A DNA stretch of 64,000 nucleotides from positions 1 to 64,000 of the forward strand of contig NW_026291790.1 in NCBI RefSeq assembly GCF_023091745.1. The letters run 5' to 3'. Every line of letters begins with the position of its first letter. Position 1 is the stretch's first letter. Below, one piece after another: positions 1 to 11,600 of this stretch. The DNA comes from Budorcas taxicolor (Eukaryota; Chordata; Mammalia; Artiodactyla; Bovidae). The notes beneath the pieces are model-generated. The model saw only the letters and a program-made list of their open reading frames with translations, was not told the origin of the DNA and searched no databases. Position numbers and translations under genes: made by a program.

Positions 1-494
1 GGACCTCAGGGACCCTCTCTGGTGGCCTCAGGAAAGGGCCAGTCCCCATGGGAGTTGCTAGGGGACCTCTCGGGATTCCTCTCCCGTCCATGCCGGGGCC
101 TCAGTCCTTGTGTGGAGTCGGGGCCGGAACCTGAGGATTCCTCTCCAGTGTTGCCATGGATCTTGGGGTGCTTCTGAGTCTCCCCAGGGAGGTCAGGCCT
201 CGTCTCGAGTGGGGGCATGCACGTGCGCTGTCCTCCCCAGCTGCAGCAGTAGTGTCACGCGGATCAAGGGATCTGTGGCTTTCCCTCGAGGCTGTCCCTC
301 GAGGCTTTCCCACGAGGCTTGCCCACAGGGCTGTGCCACGTGCCACCTTGGTGTGAGTCGATCCTCGGCGTGAAAGGACGAGCCGGTGAAGGGAAAAGAG
401 GTTCCTCTGGAATGGACTGAGACATCTGGGGGACTCTTGGAATGGTGGCACGACCCGGGAGTTCTTCTCGAAGTTCCTGTAGAGGGGCCTCCAC
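1..494 (+). repeat. Partial monomer at left edge (form A)
   Basis: The array is already under way at base 1, so the true array edge is outside the window. This partial copy starts within the unit at GGACCTCAGGGACC and runs to the next landmark at 495. It is form A (CCTCAGTCC, TTGCCATGG). It carries extra bases compared with the norm, for example TGAAAGGACGAG near 370, like the following units. Confidence 0.93.
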
Positions 495-3400
495 TTGAGA
501 TGCGACGGGAACGCCGGGAACTCTTTCCCGACGAAGCAGGGAAAGGATCCCCTCATCTCGAGCTACGAGGCGGAAACGGGGCTCCTCTGGATGTGGGCGG
601 GACCCTCGTGATTCCTCTCGAGTGGAGACGGGTATGTCGGGGAACTTCTTGATTTGCACCAAGGGTGTGAAGGACCCTTTCGAAGTTCCAGAGGTGAGGT
701 GTGATCAGCCCTCGAGACGCCTCAGCGGAAATGGGCCTCATCTCGCCTGGAGGGGAGAACCTCCTGGATTTTCTCGAGTTGCGGCAGGTCTTCTCGAGTT
801 ACGACGGGGACCTCAGGGACCCGCTCTGGTGGCCTCAGGAAAGGCCAGTCCCCATGCGAGTTGCTAGGGGACCTCTCGGGATTCCTCTCCCGTCCATGCC
901 GGGGCCTCAGTCCTTGTGTGGAGTCAGGGCCGGAACCTGAGGATTCCTCTCCAGTGTTGCCATGGATCTTGGGGTGCTTCTGAGTCTCCCCAGGGGAGTC
1001 AGGCCTCGTCTCGAGTGGGGGCTTGCACGTGCGCTTTCCTCCCGAGCTGCAGCAGTAGTGTCACGGCTTCCTGTCACGTGGATCAAGGGATCTGTGGCTT
1101 TCCCTCGAGGCTGTCCCTCGAGGCTTTCCCACGAGGCTTTCCCACAGGGCTGTGCCACGTGCCACCTTGGTGTGAGTCGATCCTCGGCGTGAAAGATGAG
1201 CCGGTGAAGGGAAAAGAGGGTTCCTCTGGAATGGACTGAGACATCTGGGGGACTCTTGGAATGGTGGCACGACCCTGGAGTTCCTTTCGCCGTTCCTGTT
1301 GAGAGGGCCTCCTCTTGAGATGCGACGGGAACGCCGGGAACTCTTTCCCGACGAAGCAGGGAAAGGATCCCTCATCTCGAGCTACGAGGCGGACCCGGGG
1401 CTCCTCTGGATGTGGTCGGGACCCTCGTGATTGCTCTCGAGTGGAGACGGCTATGTCGGGGATCTTCTTGATTTGCACCAAGGGTGTGAAGGACCCTTTC
1501 GAAGTTCCAGAGGTGAGGTTGTGATCAGCCTCGAGACGCCCTCAGCGGAAATGGGCCTCGTCTCGCCTGGAGGTGAGAACCTCCTGGATTTTCTCGAGTT
1601 GTGGCAGGTTTTCTCGAGTTACGACGGGGACCTCAGGGACCCGCTCTGGTGGCCTCAGGAAAGGCCAGTCCCCATGCGAGTTGCTAGGGGACCTCTCGGG
1701 ATTCTCTCCCGTCCATGCCGGGGCCTCAGTCCTTGTGTGGAGTCGGGGCCGGAATCCTGAGGATTCCTCTCCAGTGTTGCCATGGATCTTGGGGTGCTTC
1801 TGAGTCTCCCCAGGGGAGTCAGGCCTCGTCTCGTGGTGGGGGCAATGCACGTGCGCTTTCCTCCCGAGCTGCAGCAGTAGTGTCACGCTTCCTGTCACGT
1901 GCATCAAGGGATCTGTGGCTTTCCCTCGAGGCTGTCCCTCGAGGCTTTCCCACGTGGCTTTCCCACAGGGCTGTGCCACGTGCCACCTTGGTGTGAGTCG
2001 ATCCTCGGCGTGAAAGACGAGCCGGTGAAGGGAAAAGAGGTTCCTCTGGAATGGACTGAGACATCTGGGGGACTCTTGGAATGGTGGCACGACCCTGGAG
2101 TTCCTCTCGCCGTTCCTGTTGAGAGGGCCTCCTCTTGAGATGCGACGGGAACGCCGGGAACTCTTTCCCGACGAAGCAGGGAAAGATCAATCATCTCGAG
2201 CTACGAGGCGGAAACGGGGTGTGCTCCTCTGGATGTGGGCGGGACCCTCGTGATTCCTCTCGAGTGGAGACGGGTATGTCGGGGAACTTCTTGATTTGCA
2301 GCAAGGGTGTGAAGGACCCTTTCGAAGTTCCAGAGGTGAGGTGTGATCAGCCTCGAGACGCCTCAGCGGAAATGGGCCTCATCTCGCCTGGAGGGGAGAA
2401 CCTCCCGGATTTTCTCGAGTTGCGGCAGGTCTTCTCGAGTTACGACGGGGACCACAGGGACCCGCTCTGGTGGCCTCAGGAAAGGCCATTTCCCATGCGA
2501 GTTGTTAGGATAACCTCTCGGGATTCCTCTCCCGTCCATGCCGGGGCCTCAGGAATAGTGTGGAGTCGGGGCCGGAAAACTGAGGATTCCTCTACAGAGT
2601 TGCCATGGATTTTGGGGTGCTTCTGAGTCTCCCCAGGGGAGTCAGGCCTCGTCTCGAGTGGGGGCATGCACGTGCGCTTTTCTCCCGAGCTGCAGCAGTA
2701 GTGTCACGCTTCCTGTCACGTGGATCAAGGGATCTGTGGCTTTCCCTCGAGGCTGTCCTCGAGGCTTTCACACGAGGCTTTCCCACAGGGCTGTGCCACG
2801 TGGCCACCTTGGAGTGAGTCGATCCTCGGCGTGAAAGACGAGCCGGTGAAGGGAAAAGAGGTTCCTCTGGAATGGACTGAGACATCTGGGGGACTCTTGG
2901 AAAGGTGGCACAACCCTGGAGTTCTTCTCGCCGTTCCTGGTTGAGAGAGCCTCCTCTTGAGATGCGACGGGAACGCCCGGGAACTCTTTCCCGACGAAGC
3001 AGGGGAAAGGATCCCTCATCTCGAGCTACCGAGGCGGAACGGGGCTCCTCTGGATGTGGGCGGGACCCTCGTGATTGCTCTCGAGTGGAGACGGGTATGT
3101 CGGGGAACTTCTTGATTTGCAGCAAGGGTGTGAAGGAGCCTTTCCAAGTTCCAGAGGTGAGGTTGTGATCAGCCTCGAGACGCCTCAGCGGAAATGGGCC
3201 CTCATCTCGCCTGGAGGGAGAACCTCCTGGATTTTCTCGAGGTGCGGCAGGTCTTCTCGAGTTACGACGGGGACCTCAGGGACCCGCTCTGGTGGCCTCA
3301 GGAAAGGCCAGTCCCCATGCGAGTTGCTAGGGGACCTCTCGGGATTCCTCTCCCGTCCATGCCGGGGCCTCAGTCCTTGTGTGGAGTCCGGGCCGGAACC

Positions 3401-6232
3401 TGAGGATTCCTCTCCAGTGTTGCCATGGATCTTGGGGTGCTTCTGAGTCTCCCCAGGGGAGTCAGGCCTCGTCTCGAGTGGGGGCATGCACGTGCGCTTT
3501 CCTCCCGAGCTGCAGCAGTAGTGTCACGCTTCCTGTCACGTGGATCAAGGGTTCTGTGGCTTTCCCTCGAGGCTGTCCCTCGAGGCTTTCCCACGAGGCT
3601 TTCCCACAGGGCTGTGCCAAGTGCCACCATGGTGTGAGTCGATCCTCGGCGTGAAAGACGAGCCGGTGAAGGGAAAAGAGGTTCCTCTGGAATGGACTGA
3701 GACATCTGGGGGACTCTTGGAAAGGTTGGCACAACCCTGGAGTTCCTCTCGCCGTTCCTGTTGAGAGGGCCTCCTCTTGCGATGCGACGGGAACGCCGGG
3801 AACTCTTTCCCGACGAAGCAGGGAAAGGATCCCTCATCTCGAGCTACGAGACGGAAACGGGGCTCCTCTGGATGTGGGCGGGACCCTAGTGATTCCTCTC
3901 GAGTGGAGACGGGTATGTCGGGGAACTTCTTGATTTGCAGCAAGGGTGTGAAGGAGCCTTTCAAAGTTCCAGAGGTGAGGTTTGATCAGCCTCGAGACGC
4001 CTCAGCGGAAATGGGCTCATCTCGCCTGGAGGGGAGAACCTCCTGGATTTTCTCGAGTTGCGGCAGGTCTTCTCGAGTTACGACGGGGACCTCAGGGACC
4101 TGCTCTTGTGGCCTCAGGAAAGGCCAGTCCCCAGGCGAGTTGCTAGGGGACCTCTCGGGATTCCTCTCCCGTCCATGCCGGGTCCTCAGTCCTTGTGTGG
4201 AGTCGGGGCCGGAACCTGAGGATTCCTCTCCAGTGTTGCCATGATCTTGGGGTGCTTCTGAGTCTCCCCAGGGGAGTCAGGCCTCGTCTCCAGGGGGGGC
4301 ATGCACGTGCGCTTTCCTCCCGAGCTGCAGCAGTAGTGTCACGCTTCCTGTCACGTGGATCAAGGGATCTGTGGCTTTCCCTCTAGGCTGTCCCTCGAGG
4401 CTTTCCCACGAGGCTTTCCCACAGGGCTGTGCCACGTGCCACCTTGGTGTGAGTCGATCCTCGGCGTGAAAGACGAGCCGGTGAAGGGAAAAGAGGTTCC
4501 TCTGGAATGGACTGAGACATCTGGGGGAACTCTTGGAAAGGTGGCACAACCCTGGAGTTCCTCTCGCCGTTCCTGTTGAGAGGGCCTCCTCTTGAGATGC
4601 GACGGGATCGCCGGGAACTCTTTCCCGATGAAGCAGGGAAAGGATCCCTCATCTCGAGCTACGAGGCGGAAACGGGGCTCCTCTGGATGTGGGCGGGACC
4701 CTCGTGATTCCTCTCGAGTGGAGACGGGTATGTCGGGGAACTTCTTGATTTGCAGCAAGGGTGTGAAGGAGCCTTTCAAAGTTCCAGAGGTGAGGTGTGA
4801 TCAGCCTCGAGACGCCTCAGCGGAAATGGGCCTCATCTCGCCTGGAGGGGAGAACCTCCTGGATTTTCTCGAGTTGTGGCAGGTCTTCTCGAGTTACGAC
4901 GGGGACCTCAGGGACCCGCTCTGGTGGCCTCAGGAAAGGCCAGTACCCATGCGAGTTGCTAGGGGACCTCTCGGGATTCCCTCTCCGTCCATGCCGGGGC
5001 CTCAGTCCTTGTGTGGAGTCGGGGCCGGGACCTGAGGATTCCTCTGCAGTGTTGCCATGGATCTTGGGGTGCTTCTGAGTCTCCCCAGGGGAGTCAGGCC
5101 TCGTCTCGAGTGGGGGCATGCACGTGCGCTTTCCTCCCGAGCTGCAGCAGTAGTGTCACGGGTTCCTGTCACGTGGATCAAGGGATCTGTGGCTTTCCCT
5201 CGAGGCTGTCCCTCCGAGGCTTTCCCACGAGGCTTTCCCACAGGGCTGTGCCACGTGCCACCTTGGTGTGAGTCGATCCTCGGCGTGAAAGACGAGCCCC
5301 GGTGAAGGGAAAAGAGGTTCCTCTGGAATGGACTGAGACATCTGGGGGACTCTTGGAATGGTGGCACGACCCTGGAGTTCCTCTCGTCGGTCCTGTTGAG
5401 AGGGCCTCCTCTTGAGATGCGACGGGAACGCCGGGAACTCTTTCCCGACGAAGCAGGGAAAGGATCCCTCATCTCGAGCTACGAGGCGGAAACGGGGCTC
5501 CTCTGGATGTGGGCGGGACCCTCGTTATTCCTCTCGAGTGGGAGACGGGTATGTCGGGGGAACTTCTTGATTTGCACCAAGGGTGTGAAGGACCCTTTCG
5601 AAGTTCCAGAGGTGAGGTGTGATCAGCCTCGAGACGCCTCAGCGGAAATGGGCCTCATCTCGCCTGGAGGGGAGAACCTCCCGGATTTTCTCGAGTTGCG
5701 GCAGGTCTTTCTCGAGTTATGACGGGGACCCTCAGGGACCCGCTCTGGTGGCCTCAGGAAAGGCCAGTCCCCATGCGAGTTGCTAGGGGACCTCTCGGGA
5801 TTCCTCTCCCGTCCATGCCGGGGCCTCAGTCCTTGTGTGGAGTCGGGGCCGGAACCTGAGGATTCCTCTCCAGTGTTGCCATGTATCTTGGGGTGCTTCT
5901 GAGTCTCCGCAGGGGAGTCAGGCCTCGTCTCGAGTGGGGGCATGCACGTGCGCTTTCCTCCCGAGCTGCAGCAGTAGTGTCACGCTTCCTGTCACGTGGA
6001 TCAAGGGATCTGTGGCTTTCCCCTCGAGGCTGTCCCTCGAGGCTTTCCCACGAGGCTTTCCCACAGGGCTGTGCCACGTGCCACCTTGGTGTGAGTCGAT
6101 CCTCGGCGTGAAAGACGAGCCGGTGAAGGGAAAAGAGGTTCCTCTGGAATGGACTGAGACATCTGGGGGACTCTTGGAATTTTGGCGCGACCCTGGAGTT
6201 CCTCTCGCCGTTCCTGTAGAGAGGGCCTCCTC
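495..6232 (+). repeat. Seven form A monomers with many small indels
   Basis: Unit starts are 495, 1315, 2135, 2957, 3777, 4592 and 5412, and the next unit begins at 6233. Lengths are 820, 820, 822, 820, 815, 820 and 821, unlike the 815/816 seen almost everywhere after 6,233. The differences are many scattered one- or two-base insertions and deletions, often in short runs: AGGTTGTGATC near 1515 and 3160, GGGCAATGCACG near 1841, ACGAGCCCCGG near 5292, GGTCTTTCTCGAG near 5705. Diagnostic sites are form A. Either the stretch is a poorly corrected end of an assembled contig or it has really decayed; the high indel rate with few substitutions favours the first. Confidence 0.92.
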
Positions 6233-7864
6233 TTGAGATGCGACGGGAACGCCGGGAACTCTTTCCCGACGATGCAGGGAAAGGATCCCTCATCTCGAGC
6301 TACGAGGCGGAAACGGGGCTCCTCTGGATGTGGGCGGGACCCACGTGATTCCTCTCGAGTGGAGACGGGTATGTCGGGGAACTTCTTGATTTGCACCAAG
6401 GGTGTGAAGGACCCTTTCGAAGTTCCAGAGGTGAGGTGTGATCAGCCTCGAGAGGCCTCAGCGGAAATGGGCCTCATCTCGCCTGGAGGGGAGAACCTCC
6501 CGGATTTTCTCGAGTTGCGGCAGGTCTTCTCGAGTCACGACGGGGACCACAGGGACCCGCTCTGGTGGCCTCAGGAAAGGGCAGTCCCCATGCGAGTTGC
6601 TAGGGGACCTCTCGGGATTCCTCTCCCGTCCATGCCGGGGCCTCAGTCCTTGTGTGCAGTCGGGGCCGGAACCTGAGGATTCCTCTCCAGTGTTGCCATG
6701 GATCTTGGGGTGCTTCTGAGTCTCCCCAGTGGAGTCAGGCCTCGTCTCGAGTTGGGGCATGCACGTGCGCTTTCCTCCCGAGCTGCAGCAGTAGTGTCAC
6801 GCTTCCTGTCACGTGGATCAGGGGATCTGTGGCTTTCCCTCGAGGCTGTCCCTCGAGGCTTTCCCACGAGGCTTTCCCACAGGGCTGTGCCACGTGCCAC
6901 CTTGGTGTGAGTCGATCCTCGGCGTGAAAGACGAGCCGGTGAAGGGAAAAGAGGTTCCTCTGGAATGGACTGAGACATCTGGGGGACTCTTGGAATGGTG
7001 GCACGACCCTGGAGTTCCTCTCGCCGTTCCTGTTGAGAGGGCCTCCTCTTGAGATGCGACGGGAAGGCCGGGAACTCTTTCCCGACGAAGCAGGAAAAGG
7101 ATCCCTCATCTCGAGCTACGAGGCGGAAACGGGGCTCCTCTGGATGTGGGCGGGACCCTCGTGATTCCCCTCAAGTGGAGACGGCTAGGTCGGGGAACTT
7201 CTTGATTTGCACCAAGGGTGTGAAGGACCCTTTCGAAGTTCCAGAGGTGAGGTGTGATCAGCCTCGAGACGCCTCAGCGGAAATGGGCCTCATCTCGCCT
7301 GGAGGGAAGAACCTCCTGGATTTTCTCAAGTTGCAGCAGGTCTTCTCGAGTTACGACGGGGACCTCAGGGACCCGCTCTGGTGGCCTCAGGAAAGGCCAG
7401 TCCCCATGCGAGTTGCTAGGGGACCTCTCGGGATTCCTCTCCCGTCCATGCCGGGGCCTCAGTCTTTCTGTGGAGTCGGGGCCGGAACCTGAGGATTCCT
7501 CTCCAGTGTTGCCATGGATCTTGGGGTGCTTCTGAGTCTCCCCAGGAGAGTCAGGCCTCGTCTCGAGTGGGGGCATGCACGTGCGCTTTCCTCCCGAGCT
7601 GCAGCAGTAGTGTCACGCTTCCTGTCACGTGGATCAAGGGATCTGTGGCTTTCCCTCGAGGCTGTCCCTCGAGGCTTTCCCACGAGGCTTTCCCACAGGG
7701 CTGTGCCCCGTGCCAACTTGGTGTGAGTCGATCCTCGGCGTGAAAGACGAGCCGGTGAAGGGAAAAGAGGTTCCTCTGGAATGGACTGAGACATCTGGGG
7801 GACTCTTGGAATGGTGGCACGACCCTGGAGTTCCTCTCGCCGTTCCTGTTGAGAGGGCCTCCTC

Positions 7865-8680
7865 TTGAGATGCGACGGGAAGGCCGGGAACTCTTTCCCG
7901 ACGAAGCAGGGAAAGGATCCCTCATCTCGAGCTACGAGGCGGAAACGGGGCTCCTCTGGATGTGGGCGGGACCCTCGTCATTCCCCTCGAGTGGAGACGG
8001 GTAGGTCGGGGAACTTCTTGATTTGCAGCAAGGGTGTGAAGGAGCCTTTCGAAGTTCCAGAGGTGAGGTGTGATCAGCCTCGAGACGCCTCAGCGGAAAT
8101 GGGCCTCATCTCGCCTGGAGGGGAGAACCTCCTGGATTTTCTCGAGTTGCGGCAGGTCTTCTCGAGTTACGACGGGGACCTCAGGGACCCGCTCTGGTGG
8201 CCTCAGGAAAGGCCAGTCCCCATGCGAGTTTCTAGGGGACCTCTCGGGATTCCTCTCCCGTCCATGCCGGGGCCTCAGTCCTTGTGTGGAGTCGGGGCCG
8301 GAACCTGAGGATTCCTCTCCAGTGTTGCCATGGATCTTGGGGTGCTTCTGAGTCTCCCCAGGGGAGTCAGGCCTCGTCTCGAGTGGGGGCATGCACGTGC
8401 GCTTTCCTCCCGAGCTGCAGCAGTAGTGTCACGCTTCCTGTCACGTGGATCAAGGGATCTGTGGCTTTCCCTCGAGGCTGTCCCTCGAGGCTTTCCCACG
8501 AGGCTTTCCCACAGGGCTGTGCCACGTGCCACCTTGGTGTGAGTCGATCCTCGGCGTGAAAGACGAGCCGGTGAAGGGAAAAGAGGTTCCTCTGGAATGG
8601 ACTGAGACATCTGGGGGACTCTTGGAATGGTGGCACGACCCTGGAGTTCCTCTCGCCGTTCCTGTTGAGAGGGCCTCCTC
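7865..8680 (+). repeat. Reference monomer of form A (816 bp)
   Basis: This unit is close to the common form and serves as the reference. In order it holds: the landmark at 7865; a BamHI site near 7915; a CTCGAG-rich stretch; the switch-diagnostic GATCAGCCTCGAGACGCC near 8071; paired CTCGAG repeats near 8144 and 8162; CATGCCGG with CCTCAGTCC near 8265-8282; an NcoI site near 8329; GCATGC and CACGTG near 8390-8399; CTGCAG near 8415; and the 13-bp tandem at 8465-8529. It carries about 50 CpG dinucleotides by hand count, high for methylated mammalian DNA. The motif CCTCT recurs at 7953, 8252, 8314, 8589, 8649 and 8677, mostly at near-multiples of 30-31 bp, which is the trace of an older short repeat. 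Nothing in it looks coding. Confidence 0.93.
8465..8529 (+). repeat. Internal 13-bp tandem of the monomer (reference copy)
   Basis: Four 13-bp copies follow each other: CTTTCCCTCGAGG (8465-8477), CTGTCCCTCGAGG (8478-8490), CTTTCCCACGAGG (8491-8503) and CTTTCCCACAGGG (8504-8516). A fifth, more decayed copy, CTGTGCCACGTGC, is at 8517-8529. The same tract lies at the same place in nearly every unit. It is the site of almost all the larger length changes in the array, always by 13 or 26 bp, as expected of slippage or unequal exchange between copies. Confidence 0.93.
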
Positions 8681-11600
8681 TTGAGATGCGACGGGAACGC
8701 CGGGAACTCTTTCCCGACGAAGCAGGGAAAGGATCCCTCATCTCGAGCTACGAGGTGGAAACGGGGCTCCTCTGGATGTGGGCGGGACCCTCGTGATTCC
8801 TCTCTAGTGGAGACGGCTAGGTCGGGGAAATTCTTGATTTGCACCAAGGGTGTGAAGGACCCTTTCGAAGTTCCAGAGGTGAGGTGTGATCAGCCTCGAG
8901 ACGCCTCAGCGGAAATGGGCCTCATCTCGCCTGGAGGGAAGAACCTCCTGGATTTTCTCAGTTGCAGCAGGTCTTCTCGAGTTACGACGGGGACCTCAGG
9001 GACCCTCTCTTGTGGCCTCAGGAATGGCCAGTCCCCATGCGAGTTGCTAGGGGACCTCTCGGGATTCCTCTCCCGTCCATGCCGGGGCCTCAGTCCTTGC
9101 GTGGAGTCGGGGCCGGAACCTGAGGATTCCTCTCCAGTGTTGCCATGGATCTTGGGGTGCTTCTGAGTCTCCCCAGGGGAGTCAGGCCTCGTCTCGAGTG
9201 GGGGCATGCACGTGCGCTTTCCTCCCGAGCTGCAGCAGTAGTGTCACGCTTCCTGTCACGTGGATCAAGGGATCTGTGGCTTTCCCTCGAGGCTGTCCCT
9301 CGAGGCTTTCCCACGAGGCTTTCCCACAGGGCTGTGCCACGTGCCACCTTGGTGTGAGTCGATCCTCGGCGTGAAAGACGAGCCGGTGAAGGGAAAAGAG
9401 GTTCCTCTGGAATGGACTGAGACATCTGGGGGACTCTTGGAATGGTGGCACGACCCTTGAGTTCCTCTCGCCGTTCCTGTTGAGAGGGCCTCCTCTTGAG
9501 ATGCGACGGGATGGCCGGGAACTCTTTCCCGACGAAGCAGGGAAAGGATCCCTCATCTCGAGCTACGAGGCGGAAACGGGGCTCCTCTGGATGTGGGCGG
9601 GACCCTCGAAATTCCTCTCGAGTGGAGACGGGTATGTCGGGGAACTTCTTGATTTGCACCAAGGGTGTGAAGGAGCCTTTCGAAGTTCCAGAGGTGAGGT
9701 GTGATCAGCCTCGAGACGCCTCAGCGGAAATGGGCCTCATCTCGCCCGGAGGGGAGAACCTCCTGGATTTTCTCAAGTTGCGGCAGGTCTTCTCGAGTTA
9801 CGACGGGGACCTCAGGGACCCGCTCTGGTGGCCTCAGGAAAGGCCAGTCCCCATGCGAGTTGCTAGGGGACCTCTCGGGATTCCTCTCCCGTCCATGCCG
9901 GGGCCTCAGTCCTTGTGTGGAGTCGGGGCCGGAACCTGAGGATTCCTCTCCAGTGTTGCCATGGATCTTGGGGTGCTTCTGAGTCTCCCCAGGGGATTCA
10001 GGCCTCGTCTCGAGTGGGGGCGTGCACCTGCTCTTTCCTCCCGAGCTGCAGCAGTAGTGTCACGCTTCCTGTCACGTGGATCAAGGGATCTGTGGCTTTC
10101 CCTCGAGGCTGTCCCTCGAGGCTTTCCCACGAGGCTTTCCCACAGGGCTGTGCCACGTGCCACCTTGGTGTGAGTCGATCCTCGGCGTGAAAGACGAGCC
10201 GGTGAAGGGAAAAGAGATTCCTCTGGAATGGACTGAGACATCTGGGGGACTCTTGGAATGGTGGCACGACCCTGGAGTTCCTCTCGCCGTTCCTGTTGAG
10301 AGGGCCTCCTCTTGAGATGCGACGGGAACGCCGGGAACTCTTTCCCGACGAAGCAGGGAAAGGATCCCTCATCTCGAGCTACGAGGCGGAAACGGGGCTC
10401 CTCTGGATGTGGGCGGGACCCTTGTGATTCCTCTCGAGTGGAGACGGGTATGTCGGGGAACTTCTTGATTTGCACCAAGGGTGTGAAGGACCCTTTCGAA
10501 GTTCCAGAGGTGAGGTGTGATCAGCCTCGAGACGCCTCAGCGGAAATGGGCCTCATCTCGCCTGGAGGGGAGAACTTCCTGGATTTTCTCGAGTTGCGGC
10601 AGGTCTTCTCGAGTTACGACGGGGACCTCAGGGACCCGCTCTGGTGGCCTCAGGAAAGGCCAGTCCCCATGCGAGTTGCTAGGGGACCTCTCGGGATTCC
10701 TCTCCGGTCCATGCCGGGGCCTCAGTCCTTGTGTGGAGTCGGGGCCGGAACCTGAGGATTCCTCTCAACTGTTGCCATGGATCTTGGGGTGCTTCTGAGT
10801 CTCCCCAGGGGAGTCATGCCTCGTCTCGAGTGGGGGCGTGCACCTGCTCTTTCCTCCCGAGCTGCAGCAGTAGTGTCACGCTTCCTGTCACGTGGATCAA
10901 GGGATCTGTGGCTTTCCCTCGAGGCTGTCTCTCGAGGCTTTCCCACGAGGCTTTCCCACAGGGCTGTGCCACGTGCCACCTTGGTGTGAGTCGATCCTCG
11001 GCGTGAAAGACGAGCCGGTGAAGGGAAAAGAGGTTCCTCTGGAATGGACTGAGACATCTGGGGGACTCTTGGAATGGTGGCACGACCCTGGAGTTCCTCT
11101 CGCCGTTCCTGTTGAGAGGGCCTCCTCTTGAGATGCGACGGGAACGCCGGGAACTCTTTCCCGACGAAGCAGGGAAAGGATCCCTCATCTCGAGCTACGA
11201 GGCGGAAACGGGGCTCCTCTGGATGTGGGCGGGACCCTCGTGATTCCTCTCGAGTGGAGACGGGTATGTCGGGGAACTTCTTGATTTGCACCAAGGGTGT
11301 GAAGGACCCTTTCGAAGTTCCAGAGGTGAGGTGTCATCAGCCTCGAGACGCCTCAGCGGAAATGGGCCTCATCTCGCCTGGAGGGGAGAACCTCCTGGAT
11401 TTTCTCGAGTTGCGGCAGGTCTTCTCGAGTTACGACGGGGACCACAGGGACCTGCTCTGGTGGCCTCAGGAAGTGCCAGTCCCCATGCGAGTTGCTAGGG
11501 GACCTCTCGGGATTCCTCTCCCGTCCATGCCGGGGCCTCAGTCCTTGTGTGGAGTTGGGGCCGTAACCTGAGGATTCCTCTCAACTGTTGCCATGGATCT

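Noticed and set aside
8049..8064. Heat-shock element at TTTCGAAGTTCCAGAG
   Set aside because: It has GAA and TTCC pieces, but the 5-bp spacing of alternating nGAAn units is off by one base, so it does not meet the consensus.
7865..8680. CENP-B box (TTCGNNNNANNCGGG) in the monomer
   Set aside because: I checked TTCG and CCCG occurrences by eye in the reference unit. None has the required A (or T on the other strand) and CGGG spacing. The nearest, in units with GAGCTTCGAGGCGG, is out of spacing.
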